A DNA stretch of 32,959 bases from Candidatus Thermokryptus mobilis. Its GTDB lineage: Bacteria; Bacteroidota; Ignavibacteria; Kryptoniales; Kryptoniaceae. Under the pieces are notes generated by a model. That model worked only from the letters and a program-made list of their open reading frames with translations, was not told the origin of the DNA and searched no databases. Of the stretch, positions 1-9,099 are shown piece by piece. The stretch is taken from NCBI RefSeq assembly GCF_900070205.1, contig NZ_FAOO01000019.1:1-32959 (forward strand). Reading direction: 5' to 3'. Positions within the stretch are counted from its first letter, which is position 1. Each line of letters begins with the position of its first letter. The position numbers and the translations under genes are program-made.

Positions 1-54
1 ATTTTATGGATTTCAATTAACTTTTTGAAAAAACATCTCAGCGCTTATGACTGA
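1..54 (+). CDS. C-terminal end of an unidentified upstream gene (partial)
   Basis: Frame 1 is open from the window edge to a TGA at 52-54, giving 17 residues ending in 'LKKHLSAYD'. The other two forward frames close within the first 30 bases. The stop overlaps the ubiE start by 8 nt (ATGACTGA), the same junction seen between lpxA and the lipM-like gene, which supports a real upstream gene in the same operon. The fragment is too short to assign a function; a menaquinone-pathway gene would fit the neighbour but nothing in the residues shows it. Confidence 0.4.
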   Translation: MLWISINFLKKHLSAYD

Positions 55-778
55 TAAAAACTCGCTTCAAAATGTCTTCGTTGAAAAAAAAGCAAAGCAA
101 AATTATGTCCGTGAGATGTTTGACGCAATTGCATATAGGTATGATTTTTTAAATCATCTTTTGAGCTTTGGGCTTGATTTTTATTGGCGATGGTTTGCGA
201 TTCGTAAGCTTGATCTAAAGGGTGGTGAAAAAATAATTGACACCGCTTGTGGAACTGGCGACTTTTCAATAATGGCTTCCAAAAGAAATCCGTCAATGAT
301 TTTCGGCGTTGATGTGTCTTTAAATATGCTTAAGATTTTTCGTCAAAAGGCGATGAAAAAAGGAATAAAGAAAATACATCTTGTCTGTGCTTCAGCTGAA
401 AATTTGCCTTTTAAAAGCGAAGTGTTTGATGTTTGTCTTGTTGCTTTTGGAGTTAGAAATTTCTCCGATCTTGAAACAGGGCTTAGGGAAATTCACAGAG
501 TGTTGAAAAACGGCGGGAAAATCGCTGTGCTTGAATTTTCTATGCCGAAACAACCATTTAAATTGTTTTATCTTTTTTACTTCCGAAGAATTCTCCCCTT
601 TATCGGGAAACTTTTTTCAAAACATGAAAACGCTTACACTTACCTTCCTGAATCGGTTTTGAGATTCCCAGAGGGTGAGGAATTTGCAAAAATTTTAAAT
701 AATTGTGGATTTAAGCGAATTGAAATCCATCGCCTGACATTTGGCATCGTAACATTATATATCGGGGTCAAAAATTGA
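47..778 (+). CDS. ubiE: Demethylmenaquinone / ubiquinone methyltransferase UbiE/MenG
   Basis: A 243-residue class I SAM-dependent methyltransferase that performs the C-methylation finishing menaquinone (or ubiquinone) synthesis at the membrane. The UbiE N-terminal signature is seen at residues 30-48 (YRYDFLNHLLS followed by YWRW). The SAM-binding motif I is IDTACGTGDF at 64-73, the family motif GVRNFSD lies at 135-141, and the second UbiE signature is HRVLKNGG at 150-157. The length is normal for the family. The ATG at 47 overlaps the end of the preceding frame by 8 nt; no clear Shine-Dalgarno is visible, consistent with coupled translation. A menaquinone-using organism is more likely given the FCB-like context, so menG would be the functional name, but sequence alone does not separate the two substrates. 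Confidence 0.93.
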   Translation: MTDKNSLQNVFVEKKAKQNYVREMFDAIAYRYDFLNHLLSFGLDFYWRWFAIRKLDLKGGEKIIDTACGTGDFSIMASKRNPSMIFGVDVSLNMLKIFRQKAMKKGIKKIHLVCASAENLPFKSEVFDVCLVAFGVRNFSDLETGLREIHRVLKNGGKIAVLEFSMPKQPFKLFYLFYFRRILPFIGKLFSKHENAYTYLPESVLRFPEGEEFAKILNNCGFKRIEIHRLTFGIVTLYIGVKN

Positions 779-837
779 TTTTTTAAGTTCAAAGAGTTAA
801 ATTTCAAATCAGAATTCCAAAGAAAAAGGAAACTTTA

Positions 838-1686
838 TTGCGATTTTTCAAAAAAAGCAAGGGTGACGAGAGTGTGAGTGACTCATCATCAAAGGTCTCG
901 TTGAAGTTATCCACGGATAGAAAAATTCAAGAGGAGCTAAAGAGAAGTGGAGAAATTCCAACGCATATAGCAATTATAATGGACGGTAACGGGAGATGGG
1001 CTAAAAGGAGAGGGCTTCCGAGAGTTGCTGGACATAGAGAAGGTGTTAAGTCAGTTCGTGATGTCGTTGAGGCATGTGCTCAACTTGGGGTTAAATATCT
1101 CACTTTGTTTGCTTTCTCAACTGAGAATTGGCGAAGACCTAAAGAGGAAATTGACACACTGATGAAGCTTCTAATAAGGACGCTTCGCTCTGAGACGGAA
1201 AAACTTCATAAAAATGACATCAAACTCATGGCAATTGGTGATATTGATTCTCTTCCGAAGGAAGTTCGTCAAGAATTAAGGGAGGCGATGGAGAAGACAA
1301 AAAATAATAAAAGAATGGTTCTGAATTTGGCGTTAAGTTATAGTGGAAGATGGGAGATAATTGAAGCGGTGAAAGAGATCGCAAAGGATGTGAAGAGAGG
1401 TAAAATTAAAGTTGAGGAAATAGATGATAAACTTTTTTCAAGTTATCTTAATACAGCTGGAATTCCAGACCCCGACCTTTTGATTAGAACGAGTGGCGAG
1501 CTTAGAATAAGTAATTTTTTACTTTGGCAGATCGCATATACTGAACTTTACATCACTGATTGTCTTTGGCCTGATTTTAGGAGAAAGCATTTATATGAAG
1601 CGATACGAGATTATCAGCGAAGAGAAAGAAGGTTTGGGATGATAAGTGAACAGATAAAAAAGAAAGGTTTGAACGGGAATGCGTAA
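838..1686 (+). CDS. uppS: Isoprenyl (undecaprenyl) diphosphate synthase
   Basis: A cis-prenyltransferase that extends farnesyl diphosphate with isopentenyl diphosphate to make the C55 carrier for peptidoglycan and O-antigen. The catalytic Asp is D49 in HIAIIMDGNGRWA. The region LFAFSTENWRRP, the C-terminal substrate motif DPDLLIRTSGE and the dimer-interface end RRERRFG are all present. At 282 residues it is longer than the usual 240-255 because of a Lys/Ser-rich N-terminal extension of about 30 residues. The start is TTG at 838, chosen because AAGGA lies 7 nt upstream; a GTG at 874 is an alternative and would remove 12 residues. The 3' end overlaps bamA by 8 nt. cdsA, dxr and rseP, which often sit between uppS and bamA, are absent here. 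Confidence 0.95.
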   Translation: MRFFKKSKGDESVSDSSSKVSLKLSTDRKIQEELKRSGEIPTHIAIIMDGNGRWAKRRGLPRVAGHREGVKSVRDVVEACAQLGVKYLTLFAFSTENWRRPKEEIDTLMKLLIRTLRSETEKLHKNDIKLMAIGDIDSLPKEVRQELREAMEKTKNNKRMVLNLALSYSGRWEIIEAVKEIAKDVKRGKIKVEEIDDKLFSSYLNTAGIPDPDLLIRTSGELRISNFLLWQIAYTELYITDCLWPDFRRKHLYEAIRDYQRRERRFGMISEQIKKKGLNGNA

Positions 1687-4030
1687 ATTTTTGATTTTAC
1701 TTTTCACCCTCGTTTTAAGTTTATATTCGCAAAATCAAGAGGTTTATAAAATACTTGGAATATCTGTTGAGGGTAATGTTGTCGCTCAACCGTCGGTGAT
1801 AATAGCAAATTCGGGATTAAAAGTTGGGGACGAGATAAGTTTTACAAGGGTTGGGAATAGTATAATCGCTGGGGATAAGATAAGGAACGCGATAAAGCAG
1901 CTTTGGGCTTTAAGGATTTTCAAGGATGTAAGGATTGAAATTGAAAATCAAGTTGGAGATGGGGTTTATCTTTTAATTAAAGTTGAGGAATACCCACGGC
2001 TTGATGATATAATAATTGAGGGGAATAAGGCGATTTCAGCGAAGGATATAAAGAACAAAATTAATCTTGTAAGGGGGCAAGTTATAGCGGAAAATAGATT
2101 GACATCCGTAAGGAATGAGATAAAGAAGGCATATGAAGAAAAGGGTTATTTCCTTGCTGATGTTAATTTTGAGGTGATACCGACGAAAGAGGGAAGGGCT
2201 AATTTAAAGTTAAAGATAAACGAGGGGAAAAAAGTTTCTGTAAGGAAGATAATTTTTGATGGTAATGTTAAGGTTAAAGATGGGGATTTAAAGGGGGCGA
2301 TGAAGGATACGAAGGAAAAAAGATGGTGGATGTTTTGGAGGACAGCGAAGTTTGAGAGGAAAAAGTTTGAGGAGGATAAAAAGAAGTTAATTGAGTATTA
2401 CAGGAAAAAGGGTTTTAAAGATGCCACGATTCTCTATGATTCCGTTTATACTGATGAAAAAAAAGAGGGGCTTTATATAACGATAAAGCTTCACGAAGGA
2501 CCGCAATACAAAGTGAGAAATATAACTTGGGAAGGGAATACAGTTTTTGATGACAAGGTTTTAACTGAGCGACTTGATTTCAAGCCTGGGGATATTTATA
2601 ACCGTGAGAAGTTTGAGAAAAATTTGTATGGGAACGATCAACAAACCGATGTCGCATCACTTTATCTTGATAATGGTTATTTAACGATGAACATGCAGCC
2701 GGAAGAAGTTAAAGTTGGTGAGGATACGATTGATATCATAATCCATGTTTATGAGGGAAAACAATTTAGGATCAGAAGGGTTGAGATAAAAGGGAATACC
2801 AAAACGAAGGATAGGGTGATAAGAAGGGAACTTTACACTGTGCCTGGTAAATTTTTCAGTAGAAGTGACATCATAAGAAGCATAAGGAATCTTGCTGTTT
2901 TGAATTACTTTAACCCGGAGAAATTGAAGCCGGATTATAAGATGGTTAGCGATTCAACGGTTGATTTGACTTATGAGGTGGAGGAAAAGTCAAGCGATAC
3001 TTTCAATGCATCAGTCGGTTATAGCGCTTTTGGTTTACTTGGAAGTATAGGTGTTACCTTCAATAACTTTTCAATTTCTGAGCCATGGCGTGGCGGGGAT
3101 GGACAAATGCTTAATTTTGAATGGGTTTTTGGAAGATATGATTACAGGACCTTTAGCCTTGGTTTTAGAGAACCTTGGTTTAAAGATACACCGACTTCAA
3201 TTGGATTTAACATTGTTGATACAAGGTATGCTTTTACTTATGACCTAAGACAAACAGGGGGGTCGGTAAATTTAGGTAGAAGATTGAGATGGCCAGATGA
3301 TTATTTCAGGGTGGATTATATGTTTAGATTTCAACTTTATAATGTTAGTGGAACAGGTGGATATTATAGGGAGGGCAAGTGGAGTCAGTTTAGTTTTACG
3401 CAAGTTATCTCAAGAAACAGCATAGACAATCCAATTTTCCCGACCATTGGTTCAAACTTTTCTCTCTCAACTGAGATTTCAGGTGGTCCGATACTTCCTG
3501 GTAATACTGATTATTTCAAAATTTATTTGAGTTCGGAGTGGTTTAGTAGGGTTTTTAATTGGAGCAAGCTTGTCTGGTATAATTCATTTGATTGGGGTTA
3601 TGTGGATGGTTTTTATCGTGGTGCATTTATTCCGCCTATTGAGATGTTTTCAATGGGTGGGACTGGACTTGGTTATATAGCTGTTATACCTTTGCGAGGA
3701 TATGAAGATATGTCAATTGGGACAACACCAAGTCGTGTGCCTGAGGGGAAAATTTTAATGAAATACACAACTGAGTTAAGATTTGGTGTCACTATGAATC
3801 CAATGCCAATTTACTTGCTTCTGTTTGCTGAAGCGGGAAACGCTTGGGCTAGGACAAGACAGGTTAATCTATTTGATTTGAAAAGGTCAATTGGTTTTGG
3901 TGTTCGTTTGCATATGCAGCCGATCGGATTGATTGGATTTGATTACGGTTATGGCTTTGATGATGTATTTCCTAAAGATGGAAAGCCGGATGGGTGGCAC
4001 TTTCATTTCCAATTTGGGAGAGGTTTTTAA
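1679..4030 (+). CDS. bamA: Outer-membrane beta-barrel assembly factor BamA
   Basis: BamA is the core of the machine that folds and inserts outer-membrane beta-barrel proteins. A signal peptide covers about residues 1-18 (MRKFLILLFTLVLSLYS). Five POTRA repeats follow at roughly 23-105, 106-182, 186-270, 277-358 and 362-435; each shows the recurring 'I..EGN' strand, for example IIIEGNKAI and VEIKGNTKT. The C-terminal 16-strand barrel spans about 445-783 and ends in an aromatic residue (FQFGRGF), the usual beta-signal. The conserved barrel-interior (V/L)RG(F/Y) motif is LRGYED around R673. At 783 residues the length is normal. It overlaps uppS by 8 nt and is followed by two Skp-like chaperones, matching the widespread bamA-skp-lpxD order. 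Confidence 0.95.
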   Translation: MRKFLILLFTLVLSLYSQNQEVYKILGISVEGNVVAQPSVIIANSGLKVGDEISFTRVGNSIIAGDKIRNAIKQLWALRIFKDVRIEIENQVGDGVYLLIKVEEYPRLDDIIIEGNKAISAKDIKNKINLVRGQVIAENRLTSVRNEIKKAYEEKGYFLADVNFEVIPTKEGRANLKLKINEGKKVSVRKIIFDGNVKVKDGDLKGAMKDTKEKRWWMFWRTAKFERKKFEEDKKKLIEYYRKKGFKDATILYDSVYTDEKKEGLYITIKLHEGPQYKVRNITWEGNTVFDDKVLTERLDFKPGDIYNREKFEKNLYGNDQQTDVASLYLDNGYLTMNMQPEEVKVGEDTIDIIIHVYEGKQFRIRRVEIKGNTKTKDRVIRRELYTVPGKFFSRSDIIRSIRNLAVLNYFNPEKLKPDYKMVSDSTVDLTYEVEEKSSDTFNASVGYSAFGLLGSIGVTFNNFSISEPWRGGDGQMLNFEWVFGRYDYRTFSLGFREPWFKDTPTSIGFNIVDTRYAFTYDLRQTGGSVNLGRRLRWPDDYFRVDYMFRFQLYNVSGTGGYYREGKWSQFSFTQVISRNSIDNPIFPTIGSNFSLSTEISGGPILPGNTDYFKIYLSSEWFSRVFNWSKLVWYNSFDWGYVDGFYRGAFIPPIEMFSMGGTGLGYIAVIPLRGYEDMSIGTTPSRVPEGKILMKYTTELRFGVTMNPMPIYLLLFAEAGNAWARTRQVNLFDLKRSIGFGVRLHMQPIGLIGFDYGYGFDDVFPKDGKPDGWHFHFQFGRGF

Positions 4031-4056
4031 TTCAAAAACTAAACTATGGAGAAATG

Positions 4057-4593
4057 ATGAGGAAAAACTTTTTCGTCTTAGCATTAATTTTATTTTTCAC
4101 TTCCGCTGTATTTGCTCAACAAGCAACGATAAGAATTGGTTATGTTGATTCCGGAGTTATACTCCAGCAACTTCCAGAAGCGCAGAAAATACAGAGGGAA
4201 CTTGATAACCTTTTGCAGAAATATCAAAGTGAACTTGACAAGATGGTCAAGACATACCAGAGCAAACTTGATGAGTATCAGAAGAAAGAGGCGATGTTGA
4301 ATCCGCAAGCAAAGGAAAGTATGCAGAGGGAAATAATGGAACTTGAACAGAAAATTTTTGAATACAGGAATCAAAAGCTCGGACCTCAAGGTGAGTTTGA
4401 ACAGGAAAGAGAAAAGCGTCTTAAACCCTTAAGGGATAAGATAATTGATGCCATTGAGGAAGTTGCAAGGGAAGAGAAGTTAAATTTCGTTTTTGACAAG
4501 GCGGGGGATGTGATATTGCTTTACGCTGATAAGCAGTTTGATATAACTTTCAAAGTACTTGACAAATTAACAAGAGGGAGTAAATCTAAATGA
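4057..4593 (+). CDS. OmpH/Skp-family periplasmic chaperone, copy 1
   Basis: A 178-residue periplasmic holdase chaperone of the OmpH/Skp family, expected to carry unfolded outer-membrane proteins to BamA. A signal peptide ends near FTSAVFAQQ. The mature start IRIGYVDSGVILQQLPEAQ is the family signature, followed by a long Lys/Glu/Gln-rich coiled coil and the conserved C-terminal core (NFVFDKAGDVILLYAD). I chose ATG 4057 because GGAG at 4048-4051 is then 5 nt away; the immediately preceding in-frame ATG at 4054 is equally readable but too close. A longer frame from 3994 would run back inside bamA and put residues before the signal peptide, so it is unlikely. It overlaps the second copy by 4 nt. 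Confidence 0.88.
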   Translation: MRKNFFVLALILFFTSAVFAQQATIRIGYVDSGVILQQLPEAQKIQRELDNLLQKYQSELDKMVKTYQSKLDEYQKKEAMLNPQAKESMQREIMELEQKIFEYRNQKLGPQGEFEQEREKRLKPLRDKIIDAIEEVAREEKLNFVFDKAGDVILLYADKQFDITFKVLDKLTRGSKSK

Positions 4594-5102
4594 AAAGATT
4601 TCTTCTGTTATTTGTTCTTGTGCTTTCATTGCCTTTATTTTCACAGGTGAAGGTGGGTTATGTTGATTCAGAAACGATAATGAAACAGCTTCCCGAGGCT
4701 CAGGAGGCGCAAAGGAAAATTGATGCACTTGTTCAACAATGGCAAGATGAACTCCAAAGGATGAAAGACGAATGGAAATCAAAATATGACGAGTATGAGA
4801 GGAGAAAACTTATATTGACGGATGAAGCGAGAGCGCAAATGGAAAGGGAACTTTCCGAGCTTGACAGAAAAATAGCCGAGTTTCAAATGCAAAAATTCGG
4901 TCCGGATGGTGAACTTTACCGGAAACAAGATGAGTTGATTAAACCGGTGCAGAGTAAAATTTTCAACGCAATAAAAGAAGTCGCACTTGAAGAGGGTTTT
5001 GATTTCGTTTTTGATAAAAGTGGAGAGATTTTGCTTTTGTACGCAAACGAAAAATATGACCTTACACAGAAAGTCCTAAATAAACTTTTGCAATTGCGAT
5101 GA
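4590..5102 (+). CDS. OmpH/Skp-family periplasmic chaperone, copy 2
   Basis: A second Skp-like protein of 170 residues, clearly paralogous to the gene just upstream. Both share GYVDS, QLPEAQ, the basic/acidic coiled-coil middle, the 'KxGPxGE' turn and the C-terminal pattern FDFVFDKSGEILLLYAN. A signal peptide covers about residues 1-18 (LVLSLPLFS). The start ATG overlaps the preceding stop (ATGA at 4590-4593) and its own stop overlaps lpxD in the same way, so the three are probably translationally coupled. Tandem ompH genes downstream of bamA are known in the Bacteroidota; the two may form mixed trimers or serve different clients, which cannot be decided here. Confidence 0.87.
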   Translation: MKRFLLLFVLVLSLPLFSQVKVGYVDSETIMKQLPEAQEAQRKIDALVQQWQDELQRMKDEWKSKYDEYERRKLILTDEARAQMERELSELDRKIAEFQMQKFGPDGELYRKQDELIKPVQSKIFNAIKEVALEEGFDFVFDKSGEILLLYANEKYDLTQKVLNKLLQLR

Positions 5103-6133
5103 AATTGAAGGAAATCGCAAGTTATTTAAACTGTGAAATTGTGGGTGACGCTGATGTTGAAATTAATAAAGTTTCAGAAATTCAAAATGCCAGTAAAGGT
5201 GATATTACTTTCATAGCTAATCCCAAATATGAAAAGTTTTTTGAGACGACGAAAGCTTCGGCGGTTATAGTTGCGAAAAATTTTCAAAGGAGAAGGGATG
5301 ATTTATCTTTGCTCCTCGTGGATGATCCGTATTATGCATTTGTGAAGGTGTTAAAAATTTTGAATCCGCCGTTGGAACTGCTTCCTCCTGGGATACATCA
5401 AACAGCGGTGGTTTCAAAAACGGCTGTTTTAGGTAAAAATGTTCGTATAGGTGCAAATGTCGTAATCGGTGAAAGGGTTAAAATCGGGGATAATTCAGTT
5501 ATAATGCACGGGGTCGTCATCGGTGATGATGTTGAAATTGGTGGTGATGTCTTGATCTATCCAAATGTTACGGTTTATCATAAATGCAAAATTGGCAATC
5601 GTGTTATAATTCACTCTGGAACCGTGATTGGAAGTGATGGTTTTGGATTTGCCCCCAGACCTGACGGGACATATGAGAAAATCCCTCAGGTTGGTATAGT
5701 CGTGATTGAAGATGATGTTGAAATTGGTTCAAATTGTTCAATTGATCGTGCTACGCTTGGAGAGACGATTATAAAGCGAGGTGCTAAACTTGACAATTTA
5801 ATTCAGATAGCTCACAATGTCGTAATAGGAGAGAATACAGTTATTGCTGCTCAGACGGGTATTGCTGGTAGCACAAGGATTGGAAAAAATTGTGTACTTG
5901 CCGGTCAAGTTGGCATTGTGGGTCATATAGAGATTGCTGACAGGACGACGATAGCAGCTCAATCAGGTGTTTCAAAATCAATAACCGAACCTGGAAAAGT
6001 TTATTTCGGATACCCAGCGCGTGAACATTCGCTTGCTTTAAGGATTGAGGGAGCGATAAGGCAGCTTCCGGAATTAATAAAGGAGTTTCGTGAATTAAAA
6101 ACTAAAATTGAAAAATTAGTTTTGGGAGGTTGA
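5099..6133 (+). CDS. lpxD: UDP-3-O-(3-hydroxyacyl)glucosamine N-acyltransferase LpxD
   Basis: The third enzyme of lipid A synthesis; it transfers a 3-hydroxyacyl chain from ACP to the 2-amino group of UDP-3-O-acylglucosamine. The N-terminal uridine-binding domain is at about 1-100 (FIANPKYEKFFETT). A left-handed beta-helix of hexapeptide repeats such as IGANVV and IGDNSV runs from about 105 to 320. The catalytic His is H239 in QIAHNVVIGENT, the same number as in E. coli LpxD. A short C-terminal helix follows (RELKTKIEKLV). At 344 residues the length is normal. It overlaps the upstream chaperone by 4 nt and leads directly into lpxC-fabZ. Confidence 0.95.
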   Translation: MKLKEIASYLNCEIVGDADVEINKVSEIQNASKGDITFIANPKYEKFFETTKASAVIVAKNFQRRRDDLSLLLVDDPYYAFVKVLKILNPPLELLPPGIHQTAVVSKTAVLGKNVRIGANVVIGERVKIGDNSVIMHGVVIGDDVEIGGDVLIYPNVTVYHKCKIGNRVIIHSGTVIGSDGFGFAPRPDGTYEKIPQVGIVVIEDDVEIGSNCSIDRATLGETIIKRGAKLDNLIQIAHNVVIGENTVIAAQTGIAGSTRIGKNCVLAGQVGIVGHIEIADRTTIAAQSGVSKSITEPGKVYFGYPAREHSLALRIEGAIRQLPELIKEFRELKTKIEKLVLGG

Positions 6134-6135
6134 AG

Positions 6136-7572
6136 ATGTTAGTTCAGCAACAGACGATAAAAAAGCCGGTTTCTTTATCCGGGGTTGGTTTACACACAGG
6201 ACAAAGGTGCACTATAACTTTTAAACCCGCACCGTCAAATTTTGGGATAAGGTTTAAAAGAATTGATCTCGGCGGTTCACCTGAAATTCCAGCACTTGTT
6301 GAATATGTGGTTGATGTCAGTCGTGGGACTACGCTTGGAATAGGTGAAGTTAGGGTCCACACCGTTGAGCATGTCCTTGCTGCTATAGCGGGGCTTCAAA
6401 TTGATAATATATTGATTGAGCTTGATTCAATTGAGCCACCTGTTGGTGATGGCAGTGCGAAACCTTTTGTTGATGCTTTGCTTGAAGCTGGAATTGAAAA
6501 ACAAGACGAGCCCAAAGATTATCTTATAATTGATCAAGCGATTCTTTATTCGGATGAAAGCAAAGGGGTTGACATCGCTGCTTTGCCATTGGATGATTTC
6601 AGGATAACGATTATGATTGATTATAAAAATCCAGCGCTTGGAAGCCAACACACCGGTTTATTTTCGCTTGAGAAAGAATTTGTCACAGAGTTTGCCCCGG
6701 CAAGGACATTTTGTTTCCTACACGAAGTTGAAATGCTTTACGAGCAGGGATTAATACGCGGTGGGAATCTTGATAATGCAATTGTGATTGTTGACAGGGA
6801 ATTGTCGCGGGAGGAGATAGATAGATTGAGCAGGAAGTTTGGTTTAAATGAAGTTGTTTTTCTTGGTAGCAATGGTATTTTGAATAACAAACCACTTCGC
6901 TTTAAGAACGAGCCAGCAAGACATAAGCTTCTTGATTTACTTGGCGACCTTGCTCTTGTCGGGGCGCCGATGAGGGCTCAAATCCTTGCAGCAAGACCCG
7001 GGCATGCAAGCAATATTGAATTTGTGAGGAAGATAAGAAAACTTTATCTCCAGAAGAAGCTTGTAAAGAAGTATCAATTTGAGAAAAAGGAAGGGATTGT
7101 ATTTGACATAAACGCAATTCAAAGAATTTTGCCACATAGGTATCCTTTTCTTTTCGTTGATAAAATAGTTGACTTTAAGATGGGTGAAAAGATAATCGGG
7201 GTGAAAAATGTCACGGGGAATGAATTTTTCTTTCAAGGACATTTCCCAGGGCATCCGATAATGCCTGGTGTTTTGATAATTGAAGGAATGGCTCAAACGG
7301 GCGGAATTTTGCTTTTGAATGGAGAGGAATCAATGGAAAATAGATATGTTTATTTCATGGCTATAAAAAATGCAAAGTTTAGGCGACCTGTTTTCCCTGG
7401 TGATACCTTGATATATGAAGTGGAGATGGTTGAAAGAAGAAGTAAGTATTGCACGATGTATGGTCGTGCCTATGTAGACAGCAAGCTTGTCGCAGAAGCT
7501 GAGATGATGGCTGCTATTGTTACAAAACCAGAATTTACATCAAATGAACAAACGATTGAAAAGGATTCATGA
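6136..7572 (+). CDS. lpxC/fabZ: Bifunctional LpxC deacetylase / FabZ dehydratase fusion
   Basis: One 478-residue protein with two enzymes. Residues 1 to about 300 are LpxC, the zinc-dependent UDP-3-O-acyl-GlcNAc deacetylase that commits precursor to lipid A: SLSGVGLHTG near the start, and zinc ligands H79 (HTVEHVLAA), H263 and D267 (RHKLLDLLGD). Residues about 325-478 are FabZ, the (3R)-hydroxyacyl-ACP dehydratase: ILPHRYPFLFVD, catalytic H369 in GHFPGHP and E383 in LIIEGMAQ. Key residues of both halves are intact, so both activities are expected. This fusion is established in Bacteroidetes/Chlorobi relatives. The start is ATG 6136, 6 nt after GGGAGG; a TTG at 6130 would lie on top of the lpxD stop. 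It overlaps lpxA by 4 nt. Confidence 0.95.
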   Translation: MLVQQQTIKKPVSLSGVGLHTGQRCTITFKPAPSNFGIRFKRIDLGGSPEIPALVEYVVDVSRGTTLGIGEVRVHTVEHVLAAIAGLQIDNILIELDSIEPPVGDGSAKPFVDALLEAGIEKQDEPKDYLIIDQAILYSDESKGVDIAALPLDDFRITIMIDYKNPALGSQHTGLFSLEKEFVTEFAPARTFCFLHEVEMLYEQGLIRGGNLDNAIVIVDRELSREEIDRLSRKFGLNEVVFLGSNGILNNKPLRFKNEPARHKLLDLLGDLALVGAPMRAQILAARPGHASNIEFVRKIRKLYLQKKLVKKYQFEKKEGIVFDINAIQRILPHRYPFLFVDKIVDFKMGEKIIGVKNVTGNEFFFQGHFPGHPIMPGVLIIEGMAQTGGILLLNGEESMENRYVYFMAIKNAKFRRPVFPGDTLIYEVEMVERRSKYCTMYGRAYVDSKLVAEAEMMAAIVTKPEFTSNEQTIEKDS

Positions 7573-8357
7573 GCACATTTATTGATCCGAGGGCGGTTGT
7601 AAGCCCTTACGCAAAAATCGGGGAGAATGTAAAAATTGGTCCTTTCACAGTGATTGAAGACGATGTTATTATCGGGGATGGGACGGAAATAGGTTCAAAT
7701 GTTTTTATAGGTAACGGGACGAGGATAGGGAAAAATTGCAAGATTTTTCATGGTGCATCCGTCGGTTCAATACCTCAGGACTTGAAGTTTAAGGGTGAAG
7801 ATACAACGCTTGAGATAGGTGACAACACAATTATTCGTGAGTTTTGCACACTTAACAGAGGGACAGCACACTCTGGAAAGACAGTTATAGGAAGTAATTG
7901 CCTATTGATGGCTTATGTCCATGTGGCGCACGATTGCGTTATAGGGAACAATGTCATAATGGCTAATGCTGTAAACCTCGCAGGTCATGTAACGGTTGAA
8001 GATTATGTTATAATCGGTGGGCTTGTCCCGGTGCATCAATTCGTTCGGATTGGTCAACATTCAATAGTTGGAGGCGGATGGAGGGTCCCCAAAGATGTCC
8101 CACCTTATATAATGGCTGCGAGAGAACCGTTGAGATTTGAAGGGCTTAACATTGTCGGATTGAAAAGGAGAAATTTCCCAAAGGAGACAATTGAAAGGAT
8201 TGAAAATGCTTATAGGGTAATTTATCAATCAAATCTCAATGTCTCACAAGCTTTGAAGAAGTTGAAAGATGAATTTGAACCAACACCTGAGATTCAAAAC
8301 ATCATTAATTTCATTGAGACAAGTCAGCGTGGAATTATAAGAGGACCTTATGACTGA
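7569..8357 (+). CDS. lpxA: UDP-N-acetylglucosamine O-acyltransferase LpxA
   Basis: The first enzyme of lipid A synthesis, adding a 3-hydroxyacyl chain to the 3-OH of UDP-GlcNAc. The 262-residue protein is mainly a left-handed beta-helix of hexapeptide repeats (IGENVKIGPFTVIEDDV and similar) to about residue 190. It then carries the helical C-terminal domain (GLNIVGLKRRNFP) typical of LpxA rather than LpxD. H121 in VHVAHDCVIG corresponds to the catalytic H125 of the E. coli enzyme. The start overlaps the lpxC-fabZ stop (ATGA). Its stop overlaps the following gene by 8 nt. lpxB and lpxH are not in the window. Confidence 0.95.
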   Translation: MSTFIDPRAVVSPYAKIGENVKIGPFTVIEDDVIIGDGTEIGSNVFIGNGTRIGKNCKIFHGASVGSIPQDLKFKGEDTTLEIGDNTIIREFCTLNRGTAHSGKTVIGSNCLLMAYVHVAHDCVIGNNVIMANAVNLAGHVTVEDYVIIGGLVPVHQFVRIGQHSIVGGGWRVPKDVPPYIMAAREPLRFEGLNIVGLKRRNFPKETIERIENAYRVIYQSNLNVSQALKKLKDEFEPTPEIQNIINFIETSQRGIIRGPYD

Positions 8358-9099
8358 AAAGTGGCTTTTTTTAAACACTGGCTTTAAGCCTGGAGATTTC
8401 AATATGAAATTTGACGAGTTTTTGGTTGATTTATTTTCAAAGGGGGAGATTCCACCTGTGTTAAGAGTTTACGGTTGGAAGCCGTATGCGATTTCAATCG
8501 GATATAATCAAAACATTGAAATTTTTGACATTGAAAAGATAAAAAGTTTTGGCTTTGACATAGTCCGAAGACCGACTGGGGGGAGGGCGATACTTCACGC
8601 CGAGGAATTAACATATTCCGTTGTGATGAACTCAAAAGGGAAAAGCGTGATTGAAATTTATAACCTTATAAGTGAAGCAATAGTTTCGGGGTTAAATCTC
8701 CTCGGTGTGGAAGTTGAACTTGAAATCTCAATGCCTGACTTTGTAAAATCCTATAAAGATTATCGCTCAATCCCGTGCTTTGCTATAACCTCAAAGTATG
8801 AAGTGAAATATAAAGGTCGCAAGCTTGTCGGAAGTGCACAGAGAAGATACGGTGATGTCGTTTTACAACACGGTTCAATTTTGATCGGTGATTTTCACAA
8901 GAAATTGCCGGAGTTTTTAAAAACAGATAAAGTTGAAATAATTGAAGAGATTAAGGGCGAAATTGAAAATAAGACGATTTGCCTTAACGAGATACTTGGT
9001 CGTGATGTGAGTTTTGATGAGGTCGCGGATGTGTTGCGAAGCGGGTTTGAAATGAGATTCGGTGCAAAGTTTGATAAAAAAGATTTTTTAAGCATATGA
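8350..9099 (+). CDS. Lipoyl-pathway acyltransferase, LipM/LplA family
   Basis: A 249-residue member of the biotin/lipoate protein ligase A/B superfamily. The hallmark [18 protein letters not shown] lies at about 75-92, and the Lys-containing motif [11 protein letters not shown] at about 157-167 is typical of lipoate attachment enzymes. C143 in SIPCFA is at the position of the catalytic Cys of Bacillus-type LipM octanoyltransferases, so an octanoyl-ACP:protein transferase making lipoyl precursors is slightly favoured over a true lipoate ligase. The start ATG 8350 has GAGG 5 nt upstream and overlaps lpxA by 8 nt. The stop overlaps panB by 4 nt, linking lipoate and CoA precursor supply in one transcript. 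Confidence 0.8.
   Translation: MTEKWLFLNTGFKPGDFNMKFDEFLVDLFSKGEIPPVLRVYGWKPYAISIGYNQNIEIFDIEKIKSFGFDIVRRPTGGRAILHAEELTYSVVMNSKGKSVIEIYNLISEAIVSGLNLLGVEVELEISMPDFVKSYKDYRSIPCFAITSKYEVKYKGRKLVGSAQRRYGDVVLQHGSILIGDFHKKLPEFLKTDKVEIIEEIKGEIENKTICLNEILGRDVSFDEVADVLRSGFEMRFGAKFDKKDFLSI

Noticed and set aside
3994-4056. Upstream extension of the first Skp-like gene
   Set aside because: It would lie inside the end of bamA and place about 21 residues before an evident signal peptide; GGAG at 4048-4051 supports ATG 4057.
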